DNA of 64,000 bases from Oryzomicrobium sp. (GCF_021287045.1 NZ_JAJTBG010000018.1:1-64000); one strand, 5' to 3'; positions 35,128 through 44,947 are shown, counted from the stretch's first letter. The notes: generated by a model not told the origin, from the sequence alone. Program-made: numbers and translations.

Positions 35128-35931
35128 ATGAAACACATCCCGCGCAAGCGCTTCGGCCAGAACTTCCTGGTGGACCTGCAACTCATCGAGGACATCGTCG
35201 GCGCCATCGGCCCGGCCAAGGGCGATACGGTGGTGGAGATCGGCCCCGGCCTGGGGGCCATCACCGAGCCCCTGCTGAAGCGCCTCGACCACCTGCACGT
35301 GGTCGAGATCGACCGGGATCTGATCGCCCGGCTCAAGCGCAAGCATGCGCCGGAGCGGGTCACCATCCACGAGGGCGACGCCCTGGCCTTCGATTTCACC
35401 AGCCTGGCCCCGGCCCCCGGCTCCCTGCGCATCGTCGGCAACCTGCCCTACAACATCTCGACGCCGCTGCTCTTCCACCTGGCCGAGGCCGCCGAGTCCG
35501 TGCGCGACATGCACTTCATGCTGCAAAAGGAAGTGGTCGAGCGCATGGTGGCCGGCCCGGGCGACAGCGACCGGGGCCGCCTTTCGGTGATGCTCCAGTA
35601 CCGCTTCGACCTGGAGTGGCTGATCGACGTGCCGCCGGAATCCTTCGATCCGCCGCCCAAGGTGGATTCGGCGGTGGTGCGGCTCACCCCCAAGCCCCTG
35701 GCGGCGCTGCTGCCCCTGGCCGACTGGGCGGTGTTCGACCGGGTGGTGACCGCCGCCTTTTCCCAGCGGCGCAAGATGGTGCGCAACACCCTCAAGCCGG
35801 TGTGCGGCCCCGCCGACCTGGACGCCGTGGGCATCGACCCCCAGGCCCGGGCCGAGGACCTGACCCTGGAAGCTTTCGTCGCCCTGGCCAACCGTGTGGC
35901 GGCGCCGGGACGCGAGCCGGCCGGCGCGTAA
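35128..35931 (+). CDS. rsmA: 16S rRNA A1518/A1519 dimethyltransferase
   Basis: The protein has 267 residues and starts [16 protein letters not shown]. The SAM motif is [16 protein letters not shown], with the catalytic NLPYNIS ([15 protein letters not shown]), and [14 protein letters not shown] follows. It ends the lptD-surA-pdxA-rsmA operon. Also called KsgA. Confidence 0.96.
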   Translation: MKHIPRKRFGQNFLVDLQLIEDIVGAIGPAKGDTVVEIGPGLGAITEPLLKRLDHLHVVEIDRDLIARLKRKHAPERVTIHEGDALAFDFTSLAPAPGSLRIVGNLPYNISTPLLFHLAEAAESVRDMHFMLQKEVVERMVAGPGDSDRGRLSVMLQYRFDLEWLIDVPPESFDPPPKVDSAVVRLTPKPLAALLPLADWAVFDRVVTAAFSQRRKMVRNTLKPVCGPADLDAVGIDPQARAEDLTLEAFVALANRVAAPGREPAGA

Positions 35932-35940
35932 GGTGGAAAG

Positions 35941-36237
35941 TTAATCCGTCTGATGGCTCTCGATGATGAGCCGGACGATGAGGTCGCAGGACAGGCCCGT
36001 GCGCGCGGCGAATTCGTCGAGCTTGTCGCAGACCGCGGGGTCGATCAGGAACGAGGTCTGCTTGATGTCCTCGTCGATGGCATGACCCGCCTCGAAGCGG
36101 GCTTTCAGGGCTCCAATGATGGTCTCGATCGTCGCCTCGGCGATGTAGGTTTCCAGCGCCTTGGCCATGAGCCCGCTTTTCTTGAGCTCATTTTTGTTTT
36201 CTTCGGTTATGCGAGCCGTCAGGAATTTGGGGTGCAT
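35941..36237 (-). CDS. Small ribbon-helix-helix-like protein
   Basis: The protein has 98 residues from the ATG at 36237; the frame stays open upstream but loses protein-like character. The C-terminal half (TSFLIDPAVCDKLDEFAARTGLSCDLIVRLII) has the strand-helix-helix spacing of ribbon-helix-helix DNA binders, such as CopG-type antitoxins. The N-terminal half (KFLTARITEENKNELKKSGLMAKALETYI) may be a second such unit. It is in a lower-GC pocket, convergent with rsmA with only 9 bases between. No toxin partner is visible. Function unknown. Confidence 0.55.
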   Translation of the reverse strand: MHPKFLTARITEENKNELKKSGLMAKALETYIAEATIETIIGALKARFEAGHAIDEDIKQTSFLIDPAVCDKLDEFAARTGLSCDLIVRLIIESHQTD

Positions 36238-36555
36238 GGCCGTACTCACTCTTTTTCGTGGCTGGTTGCAATATAAGAGCGCCGATCTGCCAAAAAATTG
36301 CCTCGGATCGCCGAAGTCGGCTGGGGCGGAGTTTTCCGGCACTGAAACCCGGTACGAGTTGCCCCATGCAATCAGCTTAGTGGCCGCCGCAAGCCTTTAG
36401 TTGCCAGAAGAAAGGCCATGGTTGGGGCATTGCAGCAGCATCGACGGCCGTTCTGCGGCTTTTTTCACGTTCCGGCCCAGGCGGGGCCGGCAGGCGCCTC
36501 ACCCTGGATTTATGGCCGTTCGGGGTGAAAACACCGGAGTGCGCCGGAGCGGACG
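36238..36555. other. Intergenic stretch without a recognised gene
   Basis: About 320 bases of lower GC than the flanks. The AT-rich part at 36261-36300 probably carries the promoter of the small minus-strand gene (TATATT on the minus strand), without a convincing -35. No RNA gene or repeat was recognised in the rest. Confidence 0.4.
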
Positions 36556-36593
36556 AAAAAAAGCGCGGTGCTGACTTTTCAGTCAAACCGCGC
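36556..36593 (-). terminator. Terminator of the DUF2892 gene
   Basis: On the minus strand a stem GCGCGGT...ACCGCGC (36563-36593), with inner pairing of TGACT and AGTCA, is followed by seven T (36562-36556). Confidence 0.88.
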
Positions 36594-36635
36594 CAAGGGT
36601 GGAATCCTAGGGCTGGATCGTCGTTCCAGCGCCTT

Positions 36636-36824
36636 TTATTTGGTCGAGCAGGTCTTGATGCCGAACAGGGAGTAGGCCGGGCACCAGCCCATCAGGCCAG
36701 TGGCCAGGGGCACCACGCCGATGTAACCCCAGGGGCCGATCATGCCGGCCAGGGACAGGCCGATCAGCACCACGCCGGCGCCGATACGCGCCACTTTGTC
36801 GATACCGCCAACGTTCGCTTTCAT
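36636..36824 (-). CDS. DUF2892 small membrane protein
   Basis: The protein has 62 residues. It starts MKANVGGIDKVARIGAGVVLIGL with two membrane helices and the conserved GxxGxxPLxTGxxGxCPxY pattern (YIGVVPLATGLMGWCPAYSLFGI). This is the YgaP-like transmembrane domain found alone or fused to rhodaneses. The ribosome site AAAGGAGG (36830-36837) is ideal, and the gene has its own promoter site and terminator. The function of the family is unclear. Confidence 0.85.
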   Translation of the reverse strand: MKANVGGIDKVARIGAGVVLIGLSLAGMIGPWGYIGVVPLATGLMGWCPAYSLFGIKTCSTK

Positions 36825-36853
36825 GGTTGCCTCCTTTGGTTCATAACCATTTC

Positions 36854-36897
36854 ATGATAGACCCGGCCGAGCGAAAGCGTCTGTGACCCAAGTTACA
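36854..36897 (-). promoter_or_regulatory. Crp/Fnr-type activator site and -10 of the DUF2892 gene
   Basis: TGTGACCCAAGTTACA (36882-36897) matches the Crp-type palindrome TGTGA-N6-TCACA at 9 of 10 positions. On the minus strand a -10-like TATCAT (36859-36854) would start transcription near 36847. This puts the site centre about 42 bases upstream, the class II position. A Crp/Fnr-family gene lies immediately upstream at 37015. Confidence 0.6.
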
Positions 36898-37014
36898 TAA
36901 AGCGAAATTTTGCGGTAAACGGCTTGGAATGGCGCCAATGGCAAGGCACCGGGTACGCGATTTTGCGTAATCCAGGGATATGGCGGGGGCTGCCGCCCGA
37001 CGGGGCAAGCTGGA

Positions 37015-37686
37015 TCAGGCGGGGGCGGCGAAACGGCTCAGGATGTCCCGGTCGAGCAGGTCGATGCCGCCCCGGGAGAGGCGCACCGCCCCGGCGTCGG
37101 CAAGCTGCTTGAGCAGGCGCGAGACGATCTCGCGCACGCTGCCCAGTTCTTCGGCCAGTTGCTGGTGGGTGGCGGCGATCCGCCCGTCGGCGGTCAATCC
37201 GCCCCGGGCCAGCAGCAGGCGGGCCAGGCGCTGGTCGAGGCGCTGGAAGGCCACTTCCTCCACCAGGGTCATCAGGTCGGCCAGCCGGTCGGCGAAGAGG
37301 TGGAAGACGAATTCCCGGAACGGGGCATGCTCTGCCAGCAGCCGGTCGAACAGGGGGCGGGGCAGCAGGGTCAGGGTGACCGGGGTGAGGGTTTCCCCCC
37401 GGGCCGGGTAGGGGCTGCGGCCGAGCAGGCAGCTGCTGGTGATCAGGCAACTGGCGCCGGGCACCACCTGGTAGAGCATCAGCTCCCGCCCCGAGGCGGC
37501 GGAACGGACCACCTTCACCGTGCCGTCGAGCACCAGGGGAAAGCCCTGGCAGGGTTGGCATTCGGAAAACAGCACCGTGCCCGCCGGCACCGTCATGGGC
37601 GGCGGCAGTTCCGCCAGGGCTGCGGAGGGCAGGCCCGCCAGACAGGGGTAGAGGGCGGTGAGCCGGGAATCGGTGGCGGCGGACAT
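37015..37686 (-). CDS. Crp/Fnr-family transcriptional regulator
   Basis: The protein has 223 residues. The N-terminal cyclic-nucleotide-binding-like beta-roll (VPAGTVLFSECQPCQGFPLVLDGTVKVVRSAASGRELMLYQVVPG) is followed by the dimer helix. The C-terminal Crp winged helix has ATHQQLAEELGSVREIVSRLLKQL. It lacks the N-terminal three-cysteine cluster of Fnr, but has ECQPCQG and a Cys-rich SCLITSSCLLG, which might sense redox or bind a cofactor. A likely target is the Crp-like site in front of the adjacent DUF2892 gene. Confidence 0.85.
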   Translation of the reverse strand: MSAATDSRLTALYPCLAGLPSAALAELPPPMTVPAGTVLFSECQPCQGFPLVLDGTVKVVRSAASGRELMLYQVVPGASCLITSSCLLGRSPYPARGETLTPVTLTLLPRPLFDRLLAEHAPFREFVFHLFADRLADLMTLVEEVAFQRLDQRLARLLLARGGLTADGRIAATHQQLAEELGSVREIVSRLLKQLADAGAVRLSRGGIDLLDRDILSRFAAPA

Positions 37687-37739
37687 GGCGGCTGGGGCGG
37701 CTGGAATGGGCAGAAGGGCGGAGAAAGGCAGGGAAAGGA

Positions 37740-38555
37740 TCAGGAAAGGGTGGCGATCACCGGCGCGTGATCCGAGGGGCGCTCTTTCTTGCGCAGGTGG
37801 CGCTCGATGCGTGCCGCGGTGCAGCGCTCAGCCAGGGGGGCGGACAGCAACACGTGGTCGATGCGCAGCCCCAGGTTTTTCTGGAAGCCCAGGTTGCGGT
37901 AGTCCCACCAGGAGAAGCTGCGCTCGGCCTGGGGGAACAGTCGGTAGGCGTCCACCAGCCCCAGGCCGACCAGGTCGCGGAACGCCTGGCGCTCGGGTTC
38001 GGAACAGAGAATCTGGCCGGCCCAGGCCGCCGGGTCGTGCACGTCCTCGTCTGCCGGGGCGATGTTGTAGTCGCCGCACAGGGCCAGGCGCGGGTGGGCG
38101 GCCAGTTCGCCGGCCAGCCAGTCGTGCAGGGCGGCAAGCCATTGCAGCTTGTAGGCGTACTTGTCCGAGCCCACTTCCTGGCCGTTGGGGAAATAGGCCC
38201 CCACCACCCGGACGTCGCCGTCGGGGCCGGCCACGGTGGCCGAGATCAGGCGCTTCTGCGGATCGTCGAAGCGCGGGTTGCCCATCACCACGTCGGTCAG
38301 GGGCAGGCGCGAGACGATGGCCACGCCGTTGTAGGTCTTCTGCCCGGAGAAGGCCACCTGGTAGCCGGCGGCCTTGATCTCGGCGGTGGGGAAGGCGTGG
38401 TCCTCCAGCTTGGTCTCTTGCAGGCAGACCAAGGTGGGGCTGGCCTCGGCCAGCCATTCGAGCAGGTGGGGCAGGCGCACCTTGAGGGAATTGACGTTCC
38501 AGGTGGCGATGGAAAAAGGTGTAGCAGTGGCGGCGGTGGCGGGAGTATCGGACAA
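37740..38555 (-). CDS. xth: Exodeoxyribonuclease III
   Basis: The protein has 271 residues. A TTG start is proposed because no ATG or GTG is available before the conserved FSIATWNVNSLKVRLPHLLEWL. Metal and catalytic motifs are LQETKLEDHAFP, GDYNIAP, and the C-terminal RIDHVLLS...SDHAPVIATL. It is an AP endonuclease and 3'-5' exonuclease of base-excision repair. Confidence 0.93.
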   Translation of the reverse strand: MSDTPATAATATPFSIATWNVNSLKVRLPHLLEWLAEASPTLVCLQETKLEDHAFPTAEIKAAGYQVAFSGQKTYNGVAIVSRLPLTDVVMGNPRFDDPQKRLISATVAGPDGDVRVVGAYFPNGQEVGSDKYAYKLQWLAALHDWLAGELAAHPRLALCGDYNIAPADEDVHDPAAWAGQILCSEPERQAFRDLVGLGLVDAYRLFPQAERSFSWWDYRNLGFQKNLGLRIDHVLLSAPLAERCTAARIERHLRKKERPSDHAPVIATLS

Positions 38556-38644
38556 GGGGCTTCTCGTCGGTGGGGCGGCCCGGCGGGGCCGGCGGAAATT
38601 AGGGCGGAGAAAGGGAGAGAGACGGGGAAAGGGCGGCTGGGCGC

Positions 38645-39157
38645 TCAGGGCGCGGACCGGGGATAGCCGGCCAGGTCGAGCAGGTTGTTCCAGTCCGGCG
38701 GGGCCAGGCCCTTGAGCACTTCCTTGCCCACGGTCAGGGTGGGCACGAAGCTGTCGCCGGTGGCGGCCTTCAGGGCACGGAAATCCTCGTCGCTGCGCAC
38801 CGCCTTCTCGCTGAAGGGCACGCGCCGGCCGGCGAGCAGGGCTCGGGCGTCGTCGCAGGGCTGGCCGCAGTCGGCGGCGGTGTACAGCACCACCGGGAAG
38901 TTGCGGCTGGCCAGTTGCACGTCCAGAGGTAGCGGCGCGCTGCCGGTGGCAGCGGCCCGGGATTCCACGCTGCGGGCGTTGGCCGGCGGCGGCGTGTCGG
39001 ACACCACCACCCGGCCGTCCCGGTCGATCCAGCGGTAGGTGGTCTGGGCCTGGGCCGGAATCCAGGCCAGGCAGAGCAAGGCTGCCACGGCCGCGGCCCG
39101 GCGGCGTGGCCGGGCTGCGGAGCGGAGCGCTAAGGGGGCTGGAAGGTCTAGCGGCAC
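38645..39157 (-). CDS. Secreted DUF4124 plus glutaredoxin-like protein
   Basis: The protein has 170 residues with a GTG start. A signal peptide (AAAVAALLCLAWIPAQA) is followed by a DUF4124 segment (TYRWIDRDGRVVVSDTPPP). A glutaredoxin-like fold then carries VVLYTAADCGQPCDDARALL, i.e. a C-x-x-x-C spaced active site rather than CxxC, and the cis-Pro in SFVPTLTVGKEVLKGL. It is probably a periplasmic thiol protein. The substrate is unknown. Confidence 0.75.
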   Translation of the reverse strand: MPLDLPAPLALRSAARPRRRAAAVAALLCLAWIPAQAQTTYRWIDRDGRVVVSDTPPPANARSVESRAAATGSAPLPLDVQLASRNFPVVLYTAADCGQPCDDARALLAGRRVPFSEKAVRSDEDFRALKAATGDSFVPTLTVGKEVLKGLAPPDWNNLLDLAGYPRSAP

Positions 39158-39169
39158 GGGGCGGCGGTC

Positions 39170-41221
39170 CTAGGCGGCAACCATTCCATTATGCCGCAGG
39201 AGTGCATCCACCGAAGGCTCCCGGCCGCGGAAGGCCTTGAACGACTCGATGGCCGGGCGGGAGCCGCCCACGGACAGGATCTCGCGCAGGAAGCGCTCGC
39301 CGGTGGCGGCGTCGAGCGGGTTGCCGGCCTCCTCGAAGGCGGCGTAGGCGTCCGCCGACAGCACCTCGGCCCACTTGTAGCTGTAGTAGCCGGCGGCGTA
39401 GCCGCCGCCGAAGATGTGGGAGAAGCTGTTGGGGAAGCGGTGCCAGGGCGGCGGCACCAGCACCGCCACCTCCTGGCGCACTTGGTTGAGCAGGTCGAGC
39501 ACGCCCTGCTGGCCCTTCGGGTCGAAGTCGGCGTGGAGCAGCATGTCGAACAGGCTGAATTCGAGCTGGCGCACCATGCCCATGCCGGCGAGGAAGTTCT
39601 TGGCCGCCAGCATCTTGTCGAACAGGGCGCGGGGCAGGGGAGCGCCCGTGTCCACGTGGGCGGTCATGTGGGCGAGCACGTCCCACTCCCAGCAGAAGTT
39701 CTCCATGAACTGGGAGGGCAGTTCCACCGCGTCCCATTCCACGCCGTGGATACCGGACACCGGCAGCTCTTCCACCTGGGAAAGCAGGTGGTGCAGGCCG
39801 TGGCCGGTTTCGTGGAACAGGGTGATCACGTCGTCGTGGCTGAAGGTGGCCGGTTTGTTGCCGACGGGGGCCGGGAAGTTGCAGTTGAGGTAGGCCACCG
39901 GGGTCTGGATGGCACCGTTCTTGAGGCGGCGGGTCACCGCCTCGTCCATCCAGGCGCCGCCGCGCTTGGTCTCCCGGGCGTACAGGTCCAGGTAGAACTG
40001 GCCCACCAGGGCGCCGTTGCGTTCGATGCGGAAGAAGCGCACGTCCGGATGCCAGGCGGGGGCCGCGTCGGGCTTCACCTGCACCGAGAACAGGGATTCG
40101 ATCACCCGGAACAGGCCAGCCAGCACCTGGGGCTCGGGGAAGTATTCCTTCACCTCCTGCTCGGAGAAGCTGTAGCGGGCCTGCTTGAGCTTTTCGGCGG
40201 CGTAGGACACGTCCCAGGGTTGCAGGTCGGCCAGGTTCAGTTCCTTGGCGGCGAAGTCGCGCAGCTCGGCCACGTCCTGCTCGGCGAAGGGCTTGGCCTT
40301 GGCCGCCAGCTCGCGCAGGAAGGCCAGCACCTGGGCCGGGGATTCGGCCATCTTGGGCACCAGGGAAATCTCGGCGAAATTGGCGTAGCCGAGCAACTGG
40401 GCCTCCTCGCGCTTCAGTTCGAGCAGGCGGGCGATCAACGGGGCGTTGTCCCACTCCGGCTTGCTGCCGTGCTCGGGGAACTCGGCGGCCCGGGTGGCGT
40501 AGGCCCGGTACATCAGCTCGCGCAGGGGGCGGTGTTCGGCGTATTGCAGCACCGGCAGGTAGGAGGGGGCGTGCAGGGTGAATTTCCAACCCTTCTCCCC
40601 GGCCTTCTCGGCGGCGGCCTGGGCGGCTTCCTGCACGTCTTCCGGCAGGCCGGCCAGCTGGGCGGCATCGGTGACGACGTGGGCGAAGGCGTTGGTGGCG
40701 TCGAGCAGGTTTTCCGAGAACTTGGCGGACAGGCCGGCCAGCTCTTCCTGAATGGCCTGGAAGCGGGGCTTCACCGCTTCCGGCAGTTCGGCGCCGGACA
40801 GGCGGAAGTCGCGCACCTCGTTATCGACGATCTTCTGCTGGGTCGGCGTCAGAGTGGCGTATTCGGCGCTGTTGCGCAGGGCCTTGTACTTCTCGAACAG
40901 GGCCAGGTTCTGGCCCAGCTCGGTGTAGAAGCGGGTCACTTCCGGCAGCAGGTCGTTGTAGGTCTCGCGCCATTCCGGCACGTCGTTCACCGAGTGCAGG
41001 TGGCCGACGATGCCCCAGGCCCGGGACAGGGGCTCCAGGCCGTCGGTCAGGGGCGCGGCGAAGCCGGCCCAGGTGGCCGGGCTGCCGGCGGCGGTGAGGG
41101 TCTTCACCAGGGCGCGGCCGTCGGCGAGCAACTGCTCGACGGCGGGGCGGACGTGGGCCGGGGCGATGGCGTCGAAGCGGGGCAGGCCGGAGAAATCGAG
41201 CAGAGGATTGGTGGTGGTCAT
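39170..41221 (-). CDS. prlC: Oligopeptidase A (M3 metallopeptidase)
   Basis: The protein has 683 residues. The zinc motif is LFHETGHGLHHLLSQ (HExxH) followed by GVEWDAVELPSQFMENFCWE. It degrades signal peptides and other short cytoplasmic peptides. Its length fits the family. A 12-base gap to the next gene downstream suggests co-transcription. Confidence 0.95.
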   Translation of the reverse strand: MTTTNPLLDFSGLPRFDAIAPAHVRPAVEQLLADGRALVKTLTAAGSPATWAGFAAPLTDGLEPLSRAWGIVGHLHSVNDVPEWRETYNDLLPEVTRFYTELGQNLALFEKYKALRNSAEYATLTPTQQKIVDNEVRDFRLSGAELPEAVKPRFQAIQEELAGLSAKFSENLLDATNAFAHVVTDAAQLAGLPEDVQEAAQAAAEKAGEKGWKFTLHAPSYLPVLQYAEHRPLRELMYRAYATRAAEFPEHGSKPEWDNAPLIARLLELKREEAQLLGYANFAEISLVPKMAESPAQVLAFLRELAAKAKPFAEQDVAELRDFAAKELNLADLQPWDVSYAAEKLKQARYSFSEQEVKEYFPEPQVLAGLFRVIESLFSVQVKPDAAPAWHPDVRFFRIERNGALVGQFYLDLYARETKRGGAWMDEAVTRRLKNGAIQTPVAYLNCNFPAPVGNKPATFSHDDVITLFHETGHGLHHLLSQVEELPVSGIHGVEWDAVELPSQFMENFCWEWDVLAHMTAHVDTGAPLPRALFDKMLAAKNFLAGMGMVRQLEFSLFDMLLHADFDPKGQQGVLDLLNQVRQEVAVLVPPPWHRFPNSFSHIFGGGYAAGYYSYKWAEVLSADAYAAFEEAGNPLDAATGERFLREILSVGGSRPAIESFKAFRGREPSVDALLRHNGMVAA

Positions 41222-41385
41222 GGCGGGAATGAAGCGCTAGGGCAATAGGGCGAAAGGAGTCGGGTTGGGCGCAGGGCGGAAAACGCATCCGCCGCCAGGG
41301 GCGGCGGGATGAAGATGGCGGCGGCGGATAGGCTGCCTCGGGTAACTGATCTGGGCCGCGCTGTCATGCCCCTGGCGGACCATCT

Positions 41386-41494
41386 GGGCAAACCCCGCGC
41401 CAGTCGTGGCTTTCCAGAGGGTGTGCCTGGAGAGCTAAGCGGGGCGCGGAGTTTGACGGGGGCGTCGCGCAGGCCGAGGATTGGCGCGGTCTCG
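41386..41494. repeat. Dispersed palindromic repeat, intergenic copy (two units)
   Basis: The first unit starts GGGCAAACCCCGCGCCAGT at 41386. Its arm CAAACCCCGCGCC (41389-41401) faces GGCGCGGAGTTTG (41443-41455), complementary at 12 of 13 positions. A second core, AGGATTGGCGCGG (41477-41489), follows in opposite orientation. It fills most of the gap between prlC and the DUF2189 gene. Confidence 0.65.
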
Positions 41495-41497
41495 GGC

Positions 41498-42304
41498 CTA
41501 TTCTACAAGCTCCCGGTAGGCGTGCCATGTGGCATGGCCGAGCAGGGGGACGATCACCACCAGGCCCACCATGAAGGTGGCGAAGCCGACCAGCACCAGG
41601 GCGACGATCAGGCCGGACCAGAGCAGCATCGGCACGACGTTTTCAGACACGGCGACGATGCTCGCCTCCACCGCGTCGGACAGGCGCCCGCCCCGGTCCA
41701 CCAGCACCGGGGCGGTGACCACCGAAACCAGGAAGCACAGGGCGGCGATCACCCCGCCGGAGAAGATCCAGGCCATGGCCAGGATTGGATGGCGGGGCGA
41801 GAGGAACACTTCCCGCAGCAGCCCGGCGAAGTCCCACAGGTCGGCGCTGCCGAGCAGAAAGGCGAGGATGGCCACGGTGAGCCGTTCCCAGCAGAAATAG
41901 AACAGGGCGAGAAGCGCCCCGTAGGCGGCCAGGGGGCGCCAGCGGCGGCGCAAGCCGGCCAGGGCGAGCAGGGCGTCCACTGGCTCGTCGGCGGCGATGC
42001 GCCGGGACAATTCGTAGAAGCCCACGGCGAGCAGCGGGCCCACCAGCAGGAAGCCGGACAGGGCGGCCATGGCCGATCTCGGGTGTTGGTCGCCCACCAG
42101 CAACGCGGCGAAGCCGATGGCGGCGAACAGGGCGCCGAAGGCCAGGCTGGCGGCCGGGGTGCGGCGCAGGTCGGCCAGGCCCAGGCCCAGCCAGGCGAAT
42201 GGCCGGAGCGGCGCCACGCGGCGGATGCGCAGCTGGGCCGAGGTGAGGTGGGGGGATGAAGCGGAAGGGGCCGGAGTAAGGTCCGGCGGAGAACCGGTGA
42301 GCAT
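41498..42304 (-). CDS. DUF2189 membrane protein
   Basis: The protein has 268 residues with six hydrophobic segments. The conserved opening RRVAPLRPFAWLGLGLADLRRTPAASLAFGALFA and later GPLLAVGFYELSRRI are typical of DUF2189 integral membrane proteins, which often lie near cytochrome oxidase genes. Function unknown. Confidence 0.8.
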   Translation of the reverse strand: MLTGSPPDLTPAPSASSPHLTSAQLRIRRVAPLRPFAWLGLGLADLRRTPAASLAFGALFAAIGFAALLVGDQHPRSAMAALSGFLLVGPLLAVGFYELSRRIAADEPVDALLALAGLRRRWRPLAAYGALLALFYFCWERLTVAILAFLLGSADLWDFAGLLREVFLSPRHPILAMAWIFSGGVIAALCFLVSVVTAPVLVDRGGRLSDAVEASIVAVSENVVPMLLWSGLIVALVLVGFATFMVGLVVIVPLLGHATWHAYRELVE

Positions 42305-42438
42305 CGCCGCCTCCAGGGGTCAGGGGTACGGATATGACCCCGGGAGCGGCGATGTGGTTCGCCTGGCCGTCGTGCCGCAGCGCAGCGCGTCGTGGTGCGC
42401 TGCGGCAAAGCGCCGCCGGCGGGGCGATGCGCGGAGGC

Positions 42439-43380
42439 TCAGTCGGCCAGGGGATGGCCGGCCAGGCGCTCGAAGGCTTCCCGGTACTTGGCGGCGGTGA
42501 CGGCGATCACCTCGTCGGGCAGCTGCGGGCCCGGCGCCTTCTTGCCCCAGTCCTTGAGGGTTTCCAGGTAGTCGCGCACGAACTGCTTGTCGAAGGACGG
42601 CGGGTTGCGGCCTTCGGCCCACTCGTCCCGGGGCCAGAAGCGGGAAGAATCCGGGGTCAGGGCTTCGTCGATCAGGTGCAGGGTGCCCTTGTCGTCGATG
42701 CCGAACTCGAACTTGGTGTCGGCGATCAGGATGCCTCGGGTGGCGGCGTACTCGGAGGCCTCGGTGTACAGGCGGATGGCCACGTCGCGGGCCTCGGTGG
42801 CCAGTTGGGCGCCGGTCTTGCCTGTGCCGTAGAGGGCGTCGGCGAGCACCGCGGCGCAGTGGGTCTGGGCCTGCTCGAAGGAGATGTTCTCGTCGTGGTC
42901 GCCCACCTCGGCCTTGGTGGCCGGGGTGAAGATCGGCTCGGGCAGCTTGGCGGCCATCTTCAGGCCGGCGGGCAGCTTGATGCCGCAGACGGTGCCGGTT
43001 TCCTGGTAGTCCTTCCAGCCGGAGCCGATCAGGTAGCCGCGCACCACCGCCTCGATGGGCAGGGGCTTCAAGCGCTTGACCACCAGGGAGCGGCCGCGCA
43101 CCTGCTCGCGCTCGTTCTCGGCCACCACGGTTTCCGGGTCGATGCCGGTGAGCTGGTTGGGAACGATGTGGGCGAGCCGGTCGAACCAGAAGTTGGCGGC
43201 CTGAGTGAGCACCTTGCCCTTGCCCGGGATCGGGTTGGGCAGGATCACGTCGAAGGCCGACAGGCGGTCGGAGGTGACGATGAGGAGCTTGTCGTCGCCC
43301 ACGGCGTAGATGTCCCGGACCTTGCCCCGGGCGATCAGGGGCAGGCTGGCGATGGTGGATTCGAACAGGGCAGCGGTCAC
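42439..43380 (-). CDS. purC: SAICAR synthase
   Basis: The protein has 313 residues with a GTG start. [40 protein letters not shown] is the conserved N-terminus, and [17 protein letters not shown] and [10 protein letters not shown] are further signatures. It performs the eighth step of purine synthesis. Placement near fbaA and pyk is characteristic of betaproteobacteria. Confidence 0.96.
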   Translation of the reverse strand: MTAALFESTIASLPLIARGKVRDIYAVGDDKLLIVTSDRLSAFDVILPNPIPGKGKVLTQAANFWFDRLAHIVPNQLTGIDPETVVAENEREQVRGRSLVVKRLKPLPIEAVVRGYLIGSGWKDYQETGTVCGIKLPAGLKMAAKLPEPIFTPATKAEVGDHDENISFEQAQTHCAAVLADALYGTGKTGAQLATEARDVAIRLYTEASEYAATRGILIADTKFEFGIDDKGTLHLIDEALTPDSSRFWPRDEWAEGRNPPSFDKQFVRDYLETLKDWGKKAPGPQLPDEVIAVTAAKYREAFERLAGHPLAD

Positions 43381-43450
43381 GGTAGGTTTCCTGAAAGTGA
43401 CGGAATGAAAAGGGGAAAGGGCTAAAGGCAGGGGCTGGAAGCGGTACGGC

Positions 43451-44746
43451 TCAGTGCAGGCCTTCTTCCTCGGCGGCCAGGGCTTTGCGCATGCGGCGGA
43501 TGCTGACCGCCACCAGGGCGCCGATGACCGGCACGGCGATGGCGGTGATGGCCTCGTAGGAGGGGCCGCCGGTCACGGGCTTGAGCCCCTTGTAGACGTA
43601 GGTCACCAGTTGGGAAGCGTAGTAGGTGATGGCCACCACCGACAGGCCTTCCACGGTTTCCTGGAGGCGCAGTTGCAGCTTGGCGCGCCGGTTCATCTGG
43701 GTCAGCAGTTCCTGGTTCTGGCGCTCCAGTTCGATGTCCACCCGGGTACGCAAGAGGGCGCTCTTGCGCGCGATGCGGGTGGACAGCTCGGTCTGGCGCC
43801 GCGCCACCGACAGGCAGGTGCTGATGGCCGGGGCCAGGCGGCGCTCCATGAATTCCTGGATCGGCGGAAAGCCGGGGACGCGCTGTTCGCGCAGGTCGCG
43901 GATGCGTTGCTGCACCAGGGTGTAATACGCCTCGGCGGCGCCGAAGCGGAAGGCGGTGCGGGTCACCGAGCGCTCCACCTCCGCCGCCAGACGGGTCAGG
44001 CGGGTGAGCAGGCCGCGCTCGTCCTCGGTGCTGCGCGCCTCGCCCATGCGGTCCATCAGGTCGGCCAGTTCGCCCTCGGCCCGGGCCAGGAAGCGGCCCA
44101 CCTCCTTGGCCACCGGAAAGGCCAGCAGGGCCATCATCCGGTAGGTCTCGATCTCCAGCAGGCGCTGCACGGTGCGCCCGGCCTGGCGGTGGGTCAGGTG
44201 GTCGTCGAGGACCAGGAAGCGGGAATAGCCGTCGTGCAACTGAAAGTCGGAATACACCCAGGCAGCGTTGTCGGCCACCTGGGTCGCCACCACCGCGTCG
44301 CCGCGCTGGGCCAGGTCGGCCAGCACCGCTTCCGGCGCCATGTCGGCGGCGGGGCGCAGCTCGATGTGGGTGGCCACCATCACCGTGCCGGGGATGCCCG
44401 CCAGCCAGTCCCCGGGCAGGGCCGATAGGGCCGAGGTGTACAGGGGATCGCCGGGCTGGCGGCGGCGGAAGAAGGTGTAGCTGGAAAACTCGTTGTGCCG
44501 CTCCCACTTCAGGCGCAGGTCGCCGGCTTCCATCATCCAGTGGTCGCCCTGGATCACCGGGCACAGCTGGGTGCCCAGGGCGCCGCACAGCTGGTGCAGG
44601 TGGGCTTCCTCGGTGGCGGCGTCGCCGCCGTCGTGGAGCACCGCCAGGTAGCTGATCCATTCCGCCCCGGACAGCGCCATGGGCGGCCGGGAATGGACCT
44701 CGTCGTTGAGGCGCTGGCGCAGCGGGTGTTCGCGGAAGGCGGGCAT
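43451..44746 (-). CDS. DUF3422 membrane protein
   Basis: The protein has 431 residues and starts [19 protein letters not shown], the family hallmark. A long alpha-helical middle with coiled-coil character ([33 protein letters not shown]) leads to two C-terminal membrane helices ([38 protein letters not shown]). The topology recalls CorA-like or flotillin-like proteins, but the function is unknown. Confidence 0.85.
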   Translation of the reverse strand: MPAFREHPLRQRLNDEVHSRPPMALSGAEWISYLAVLHDGGDAATEEAHLHQLCGALGTQLCPVIQGDHWMMEAGDLRLKWERHNEFSSYTFFRRRQPGDPLYTSALSALPGDWLAGIPGTVMVATHIELRPAADMAPEAVLADLAQRGDAVVATQVADNAAWVYSDFQLHDGYSRFLVLDDHLTHRQAGRTVQRLLEIETYRMMALLAFPVAKEVGRFLARAEGELADLMDRMGEARSTEDERGLLTRLTRLAAEVERSVTRTAFRFGAAEAYYTLVQQRIRDLREQRVPGFPPIQEFMERRLAPAISTCLSVARRQTELSTRIARKSALLRTRVDIELERQNQELLTQMNRRAKLQLRLQETVEGLSVVAITYYASQLVTYVYKGLKPVTGGPSYEAITAIAVPVIGALVAVSIRRMRKALAAEEEGLH

Positions 44747-44947
44747 AGGGATGGGCTAAAGGGTGGGGGCGCGGGTGGGGTCGAGAGTGGCGGTCGACTT
44801 TGCCAGCCGGGGCGGCGGCTGACAAGAATGCCGGTTCAGGCGGTTTTGCTCCGGGCGCAACCCGTGCGGCAGGGGGGCTTGCAAGCAAGACGGCATCGCC
44901 GTGGCGATGCCGTCCTGGTGCGGAGCAGGCGCGAGCCTGGTGAACGC
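44747..44947. terminator. Gap after fbaA containing a terminator hairpin
   Basis: GACGGCATCGCC (44889-44900) pairs with GGCGATGCCGTC (44903-44914). On the minus strand it is followed by TTGCTTGC, ending the fbaA transcript. Nothing else was recognised in the remaining 130 bases. Confidence 0.65.
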
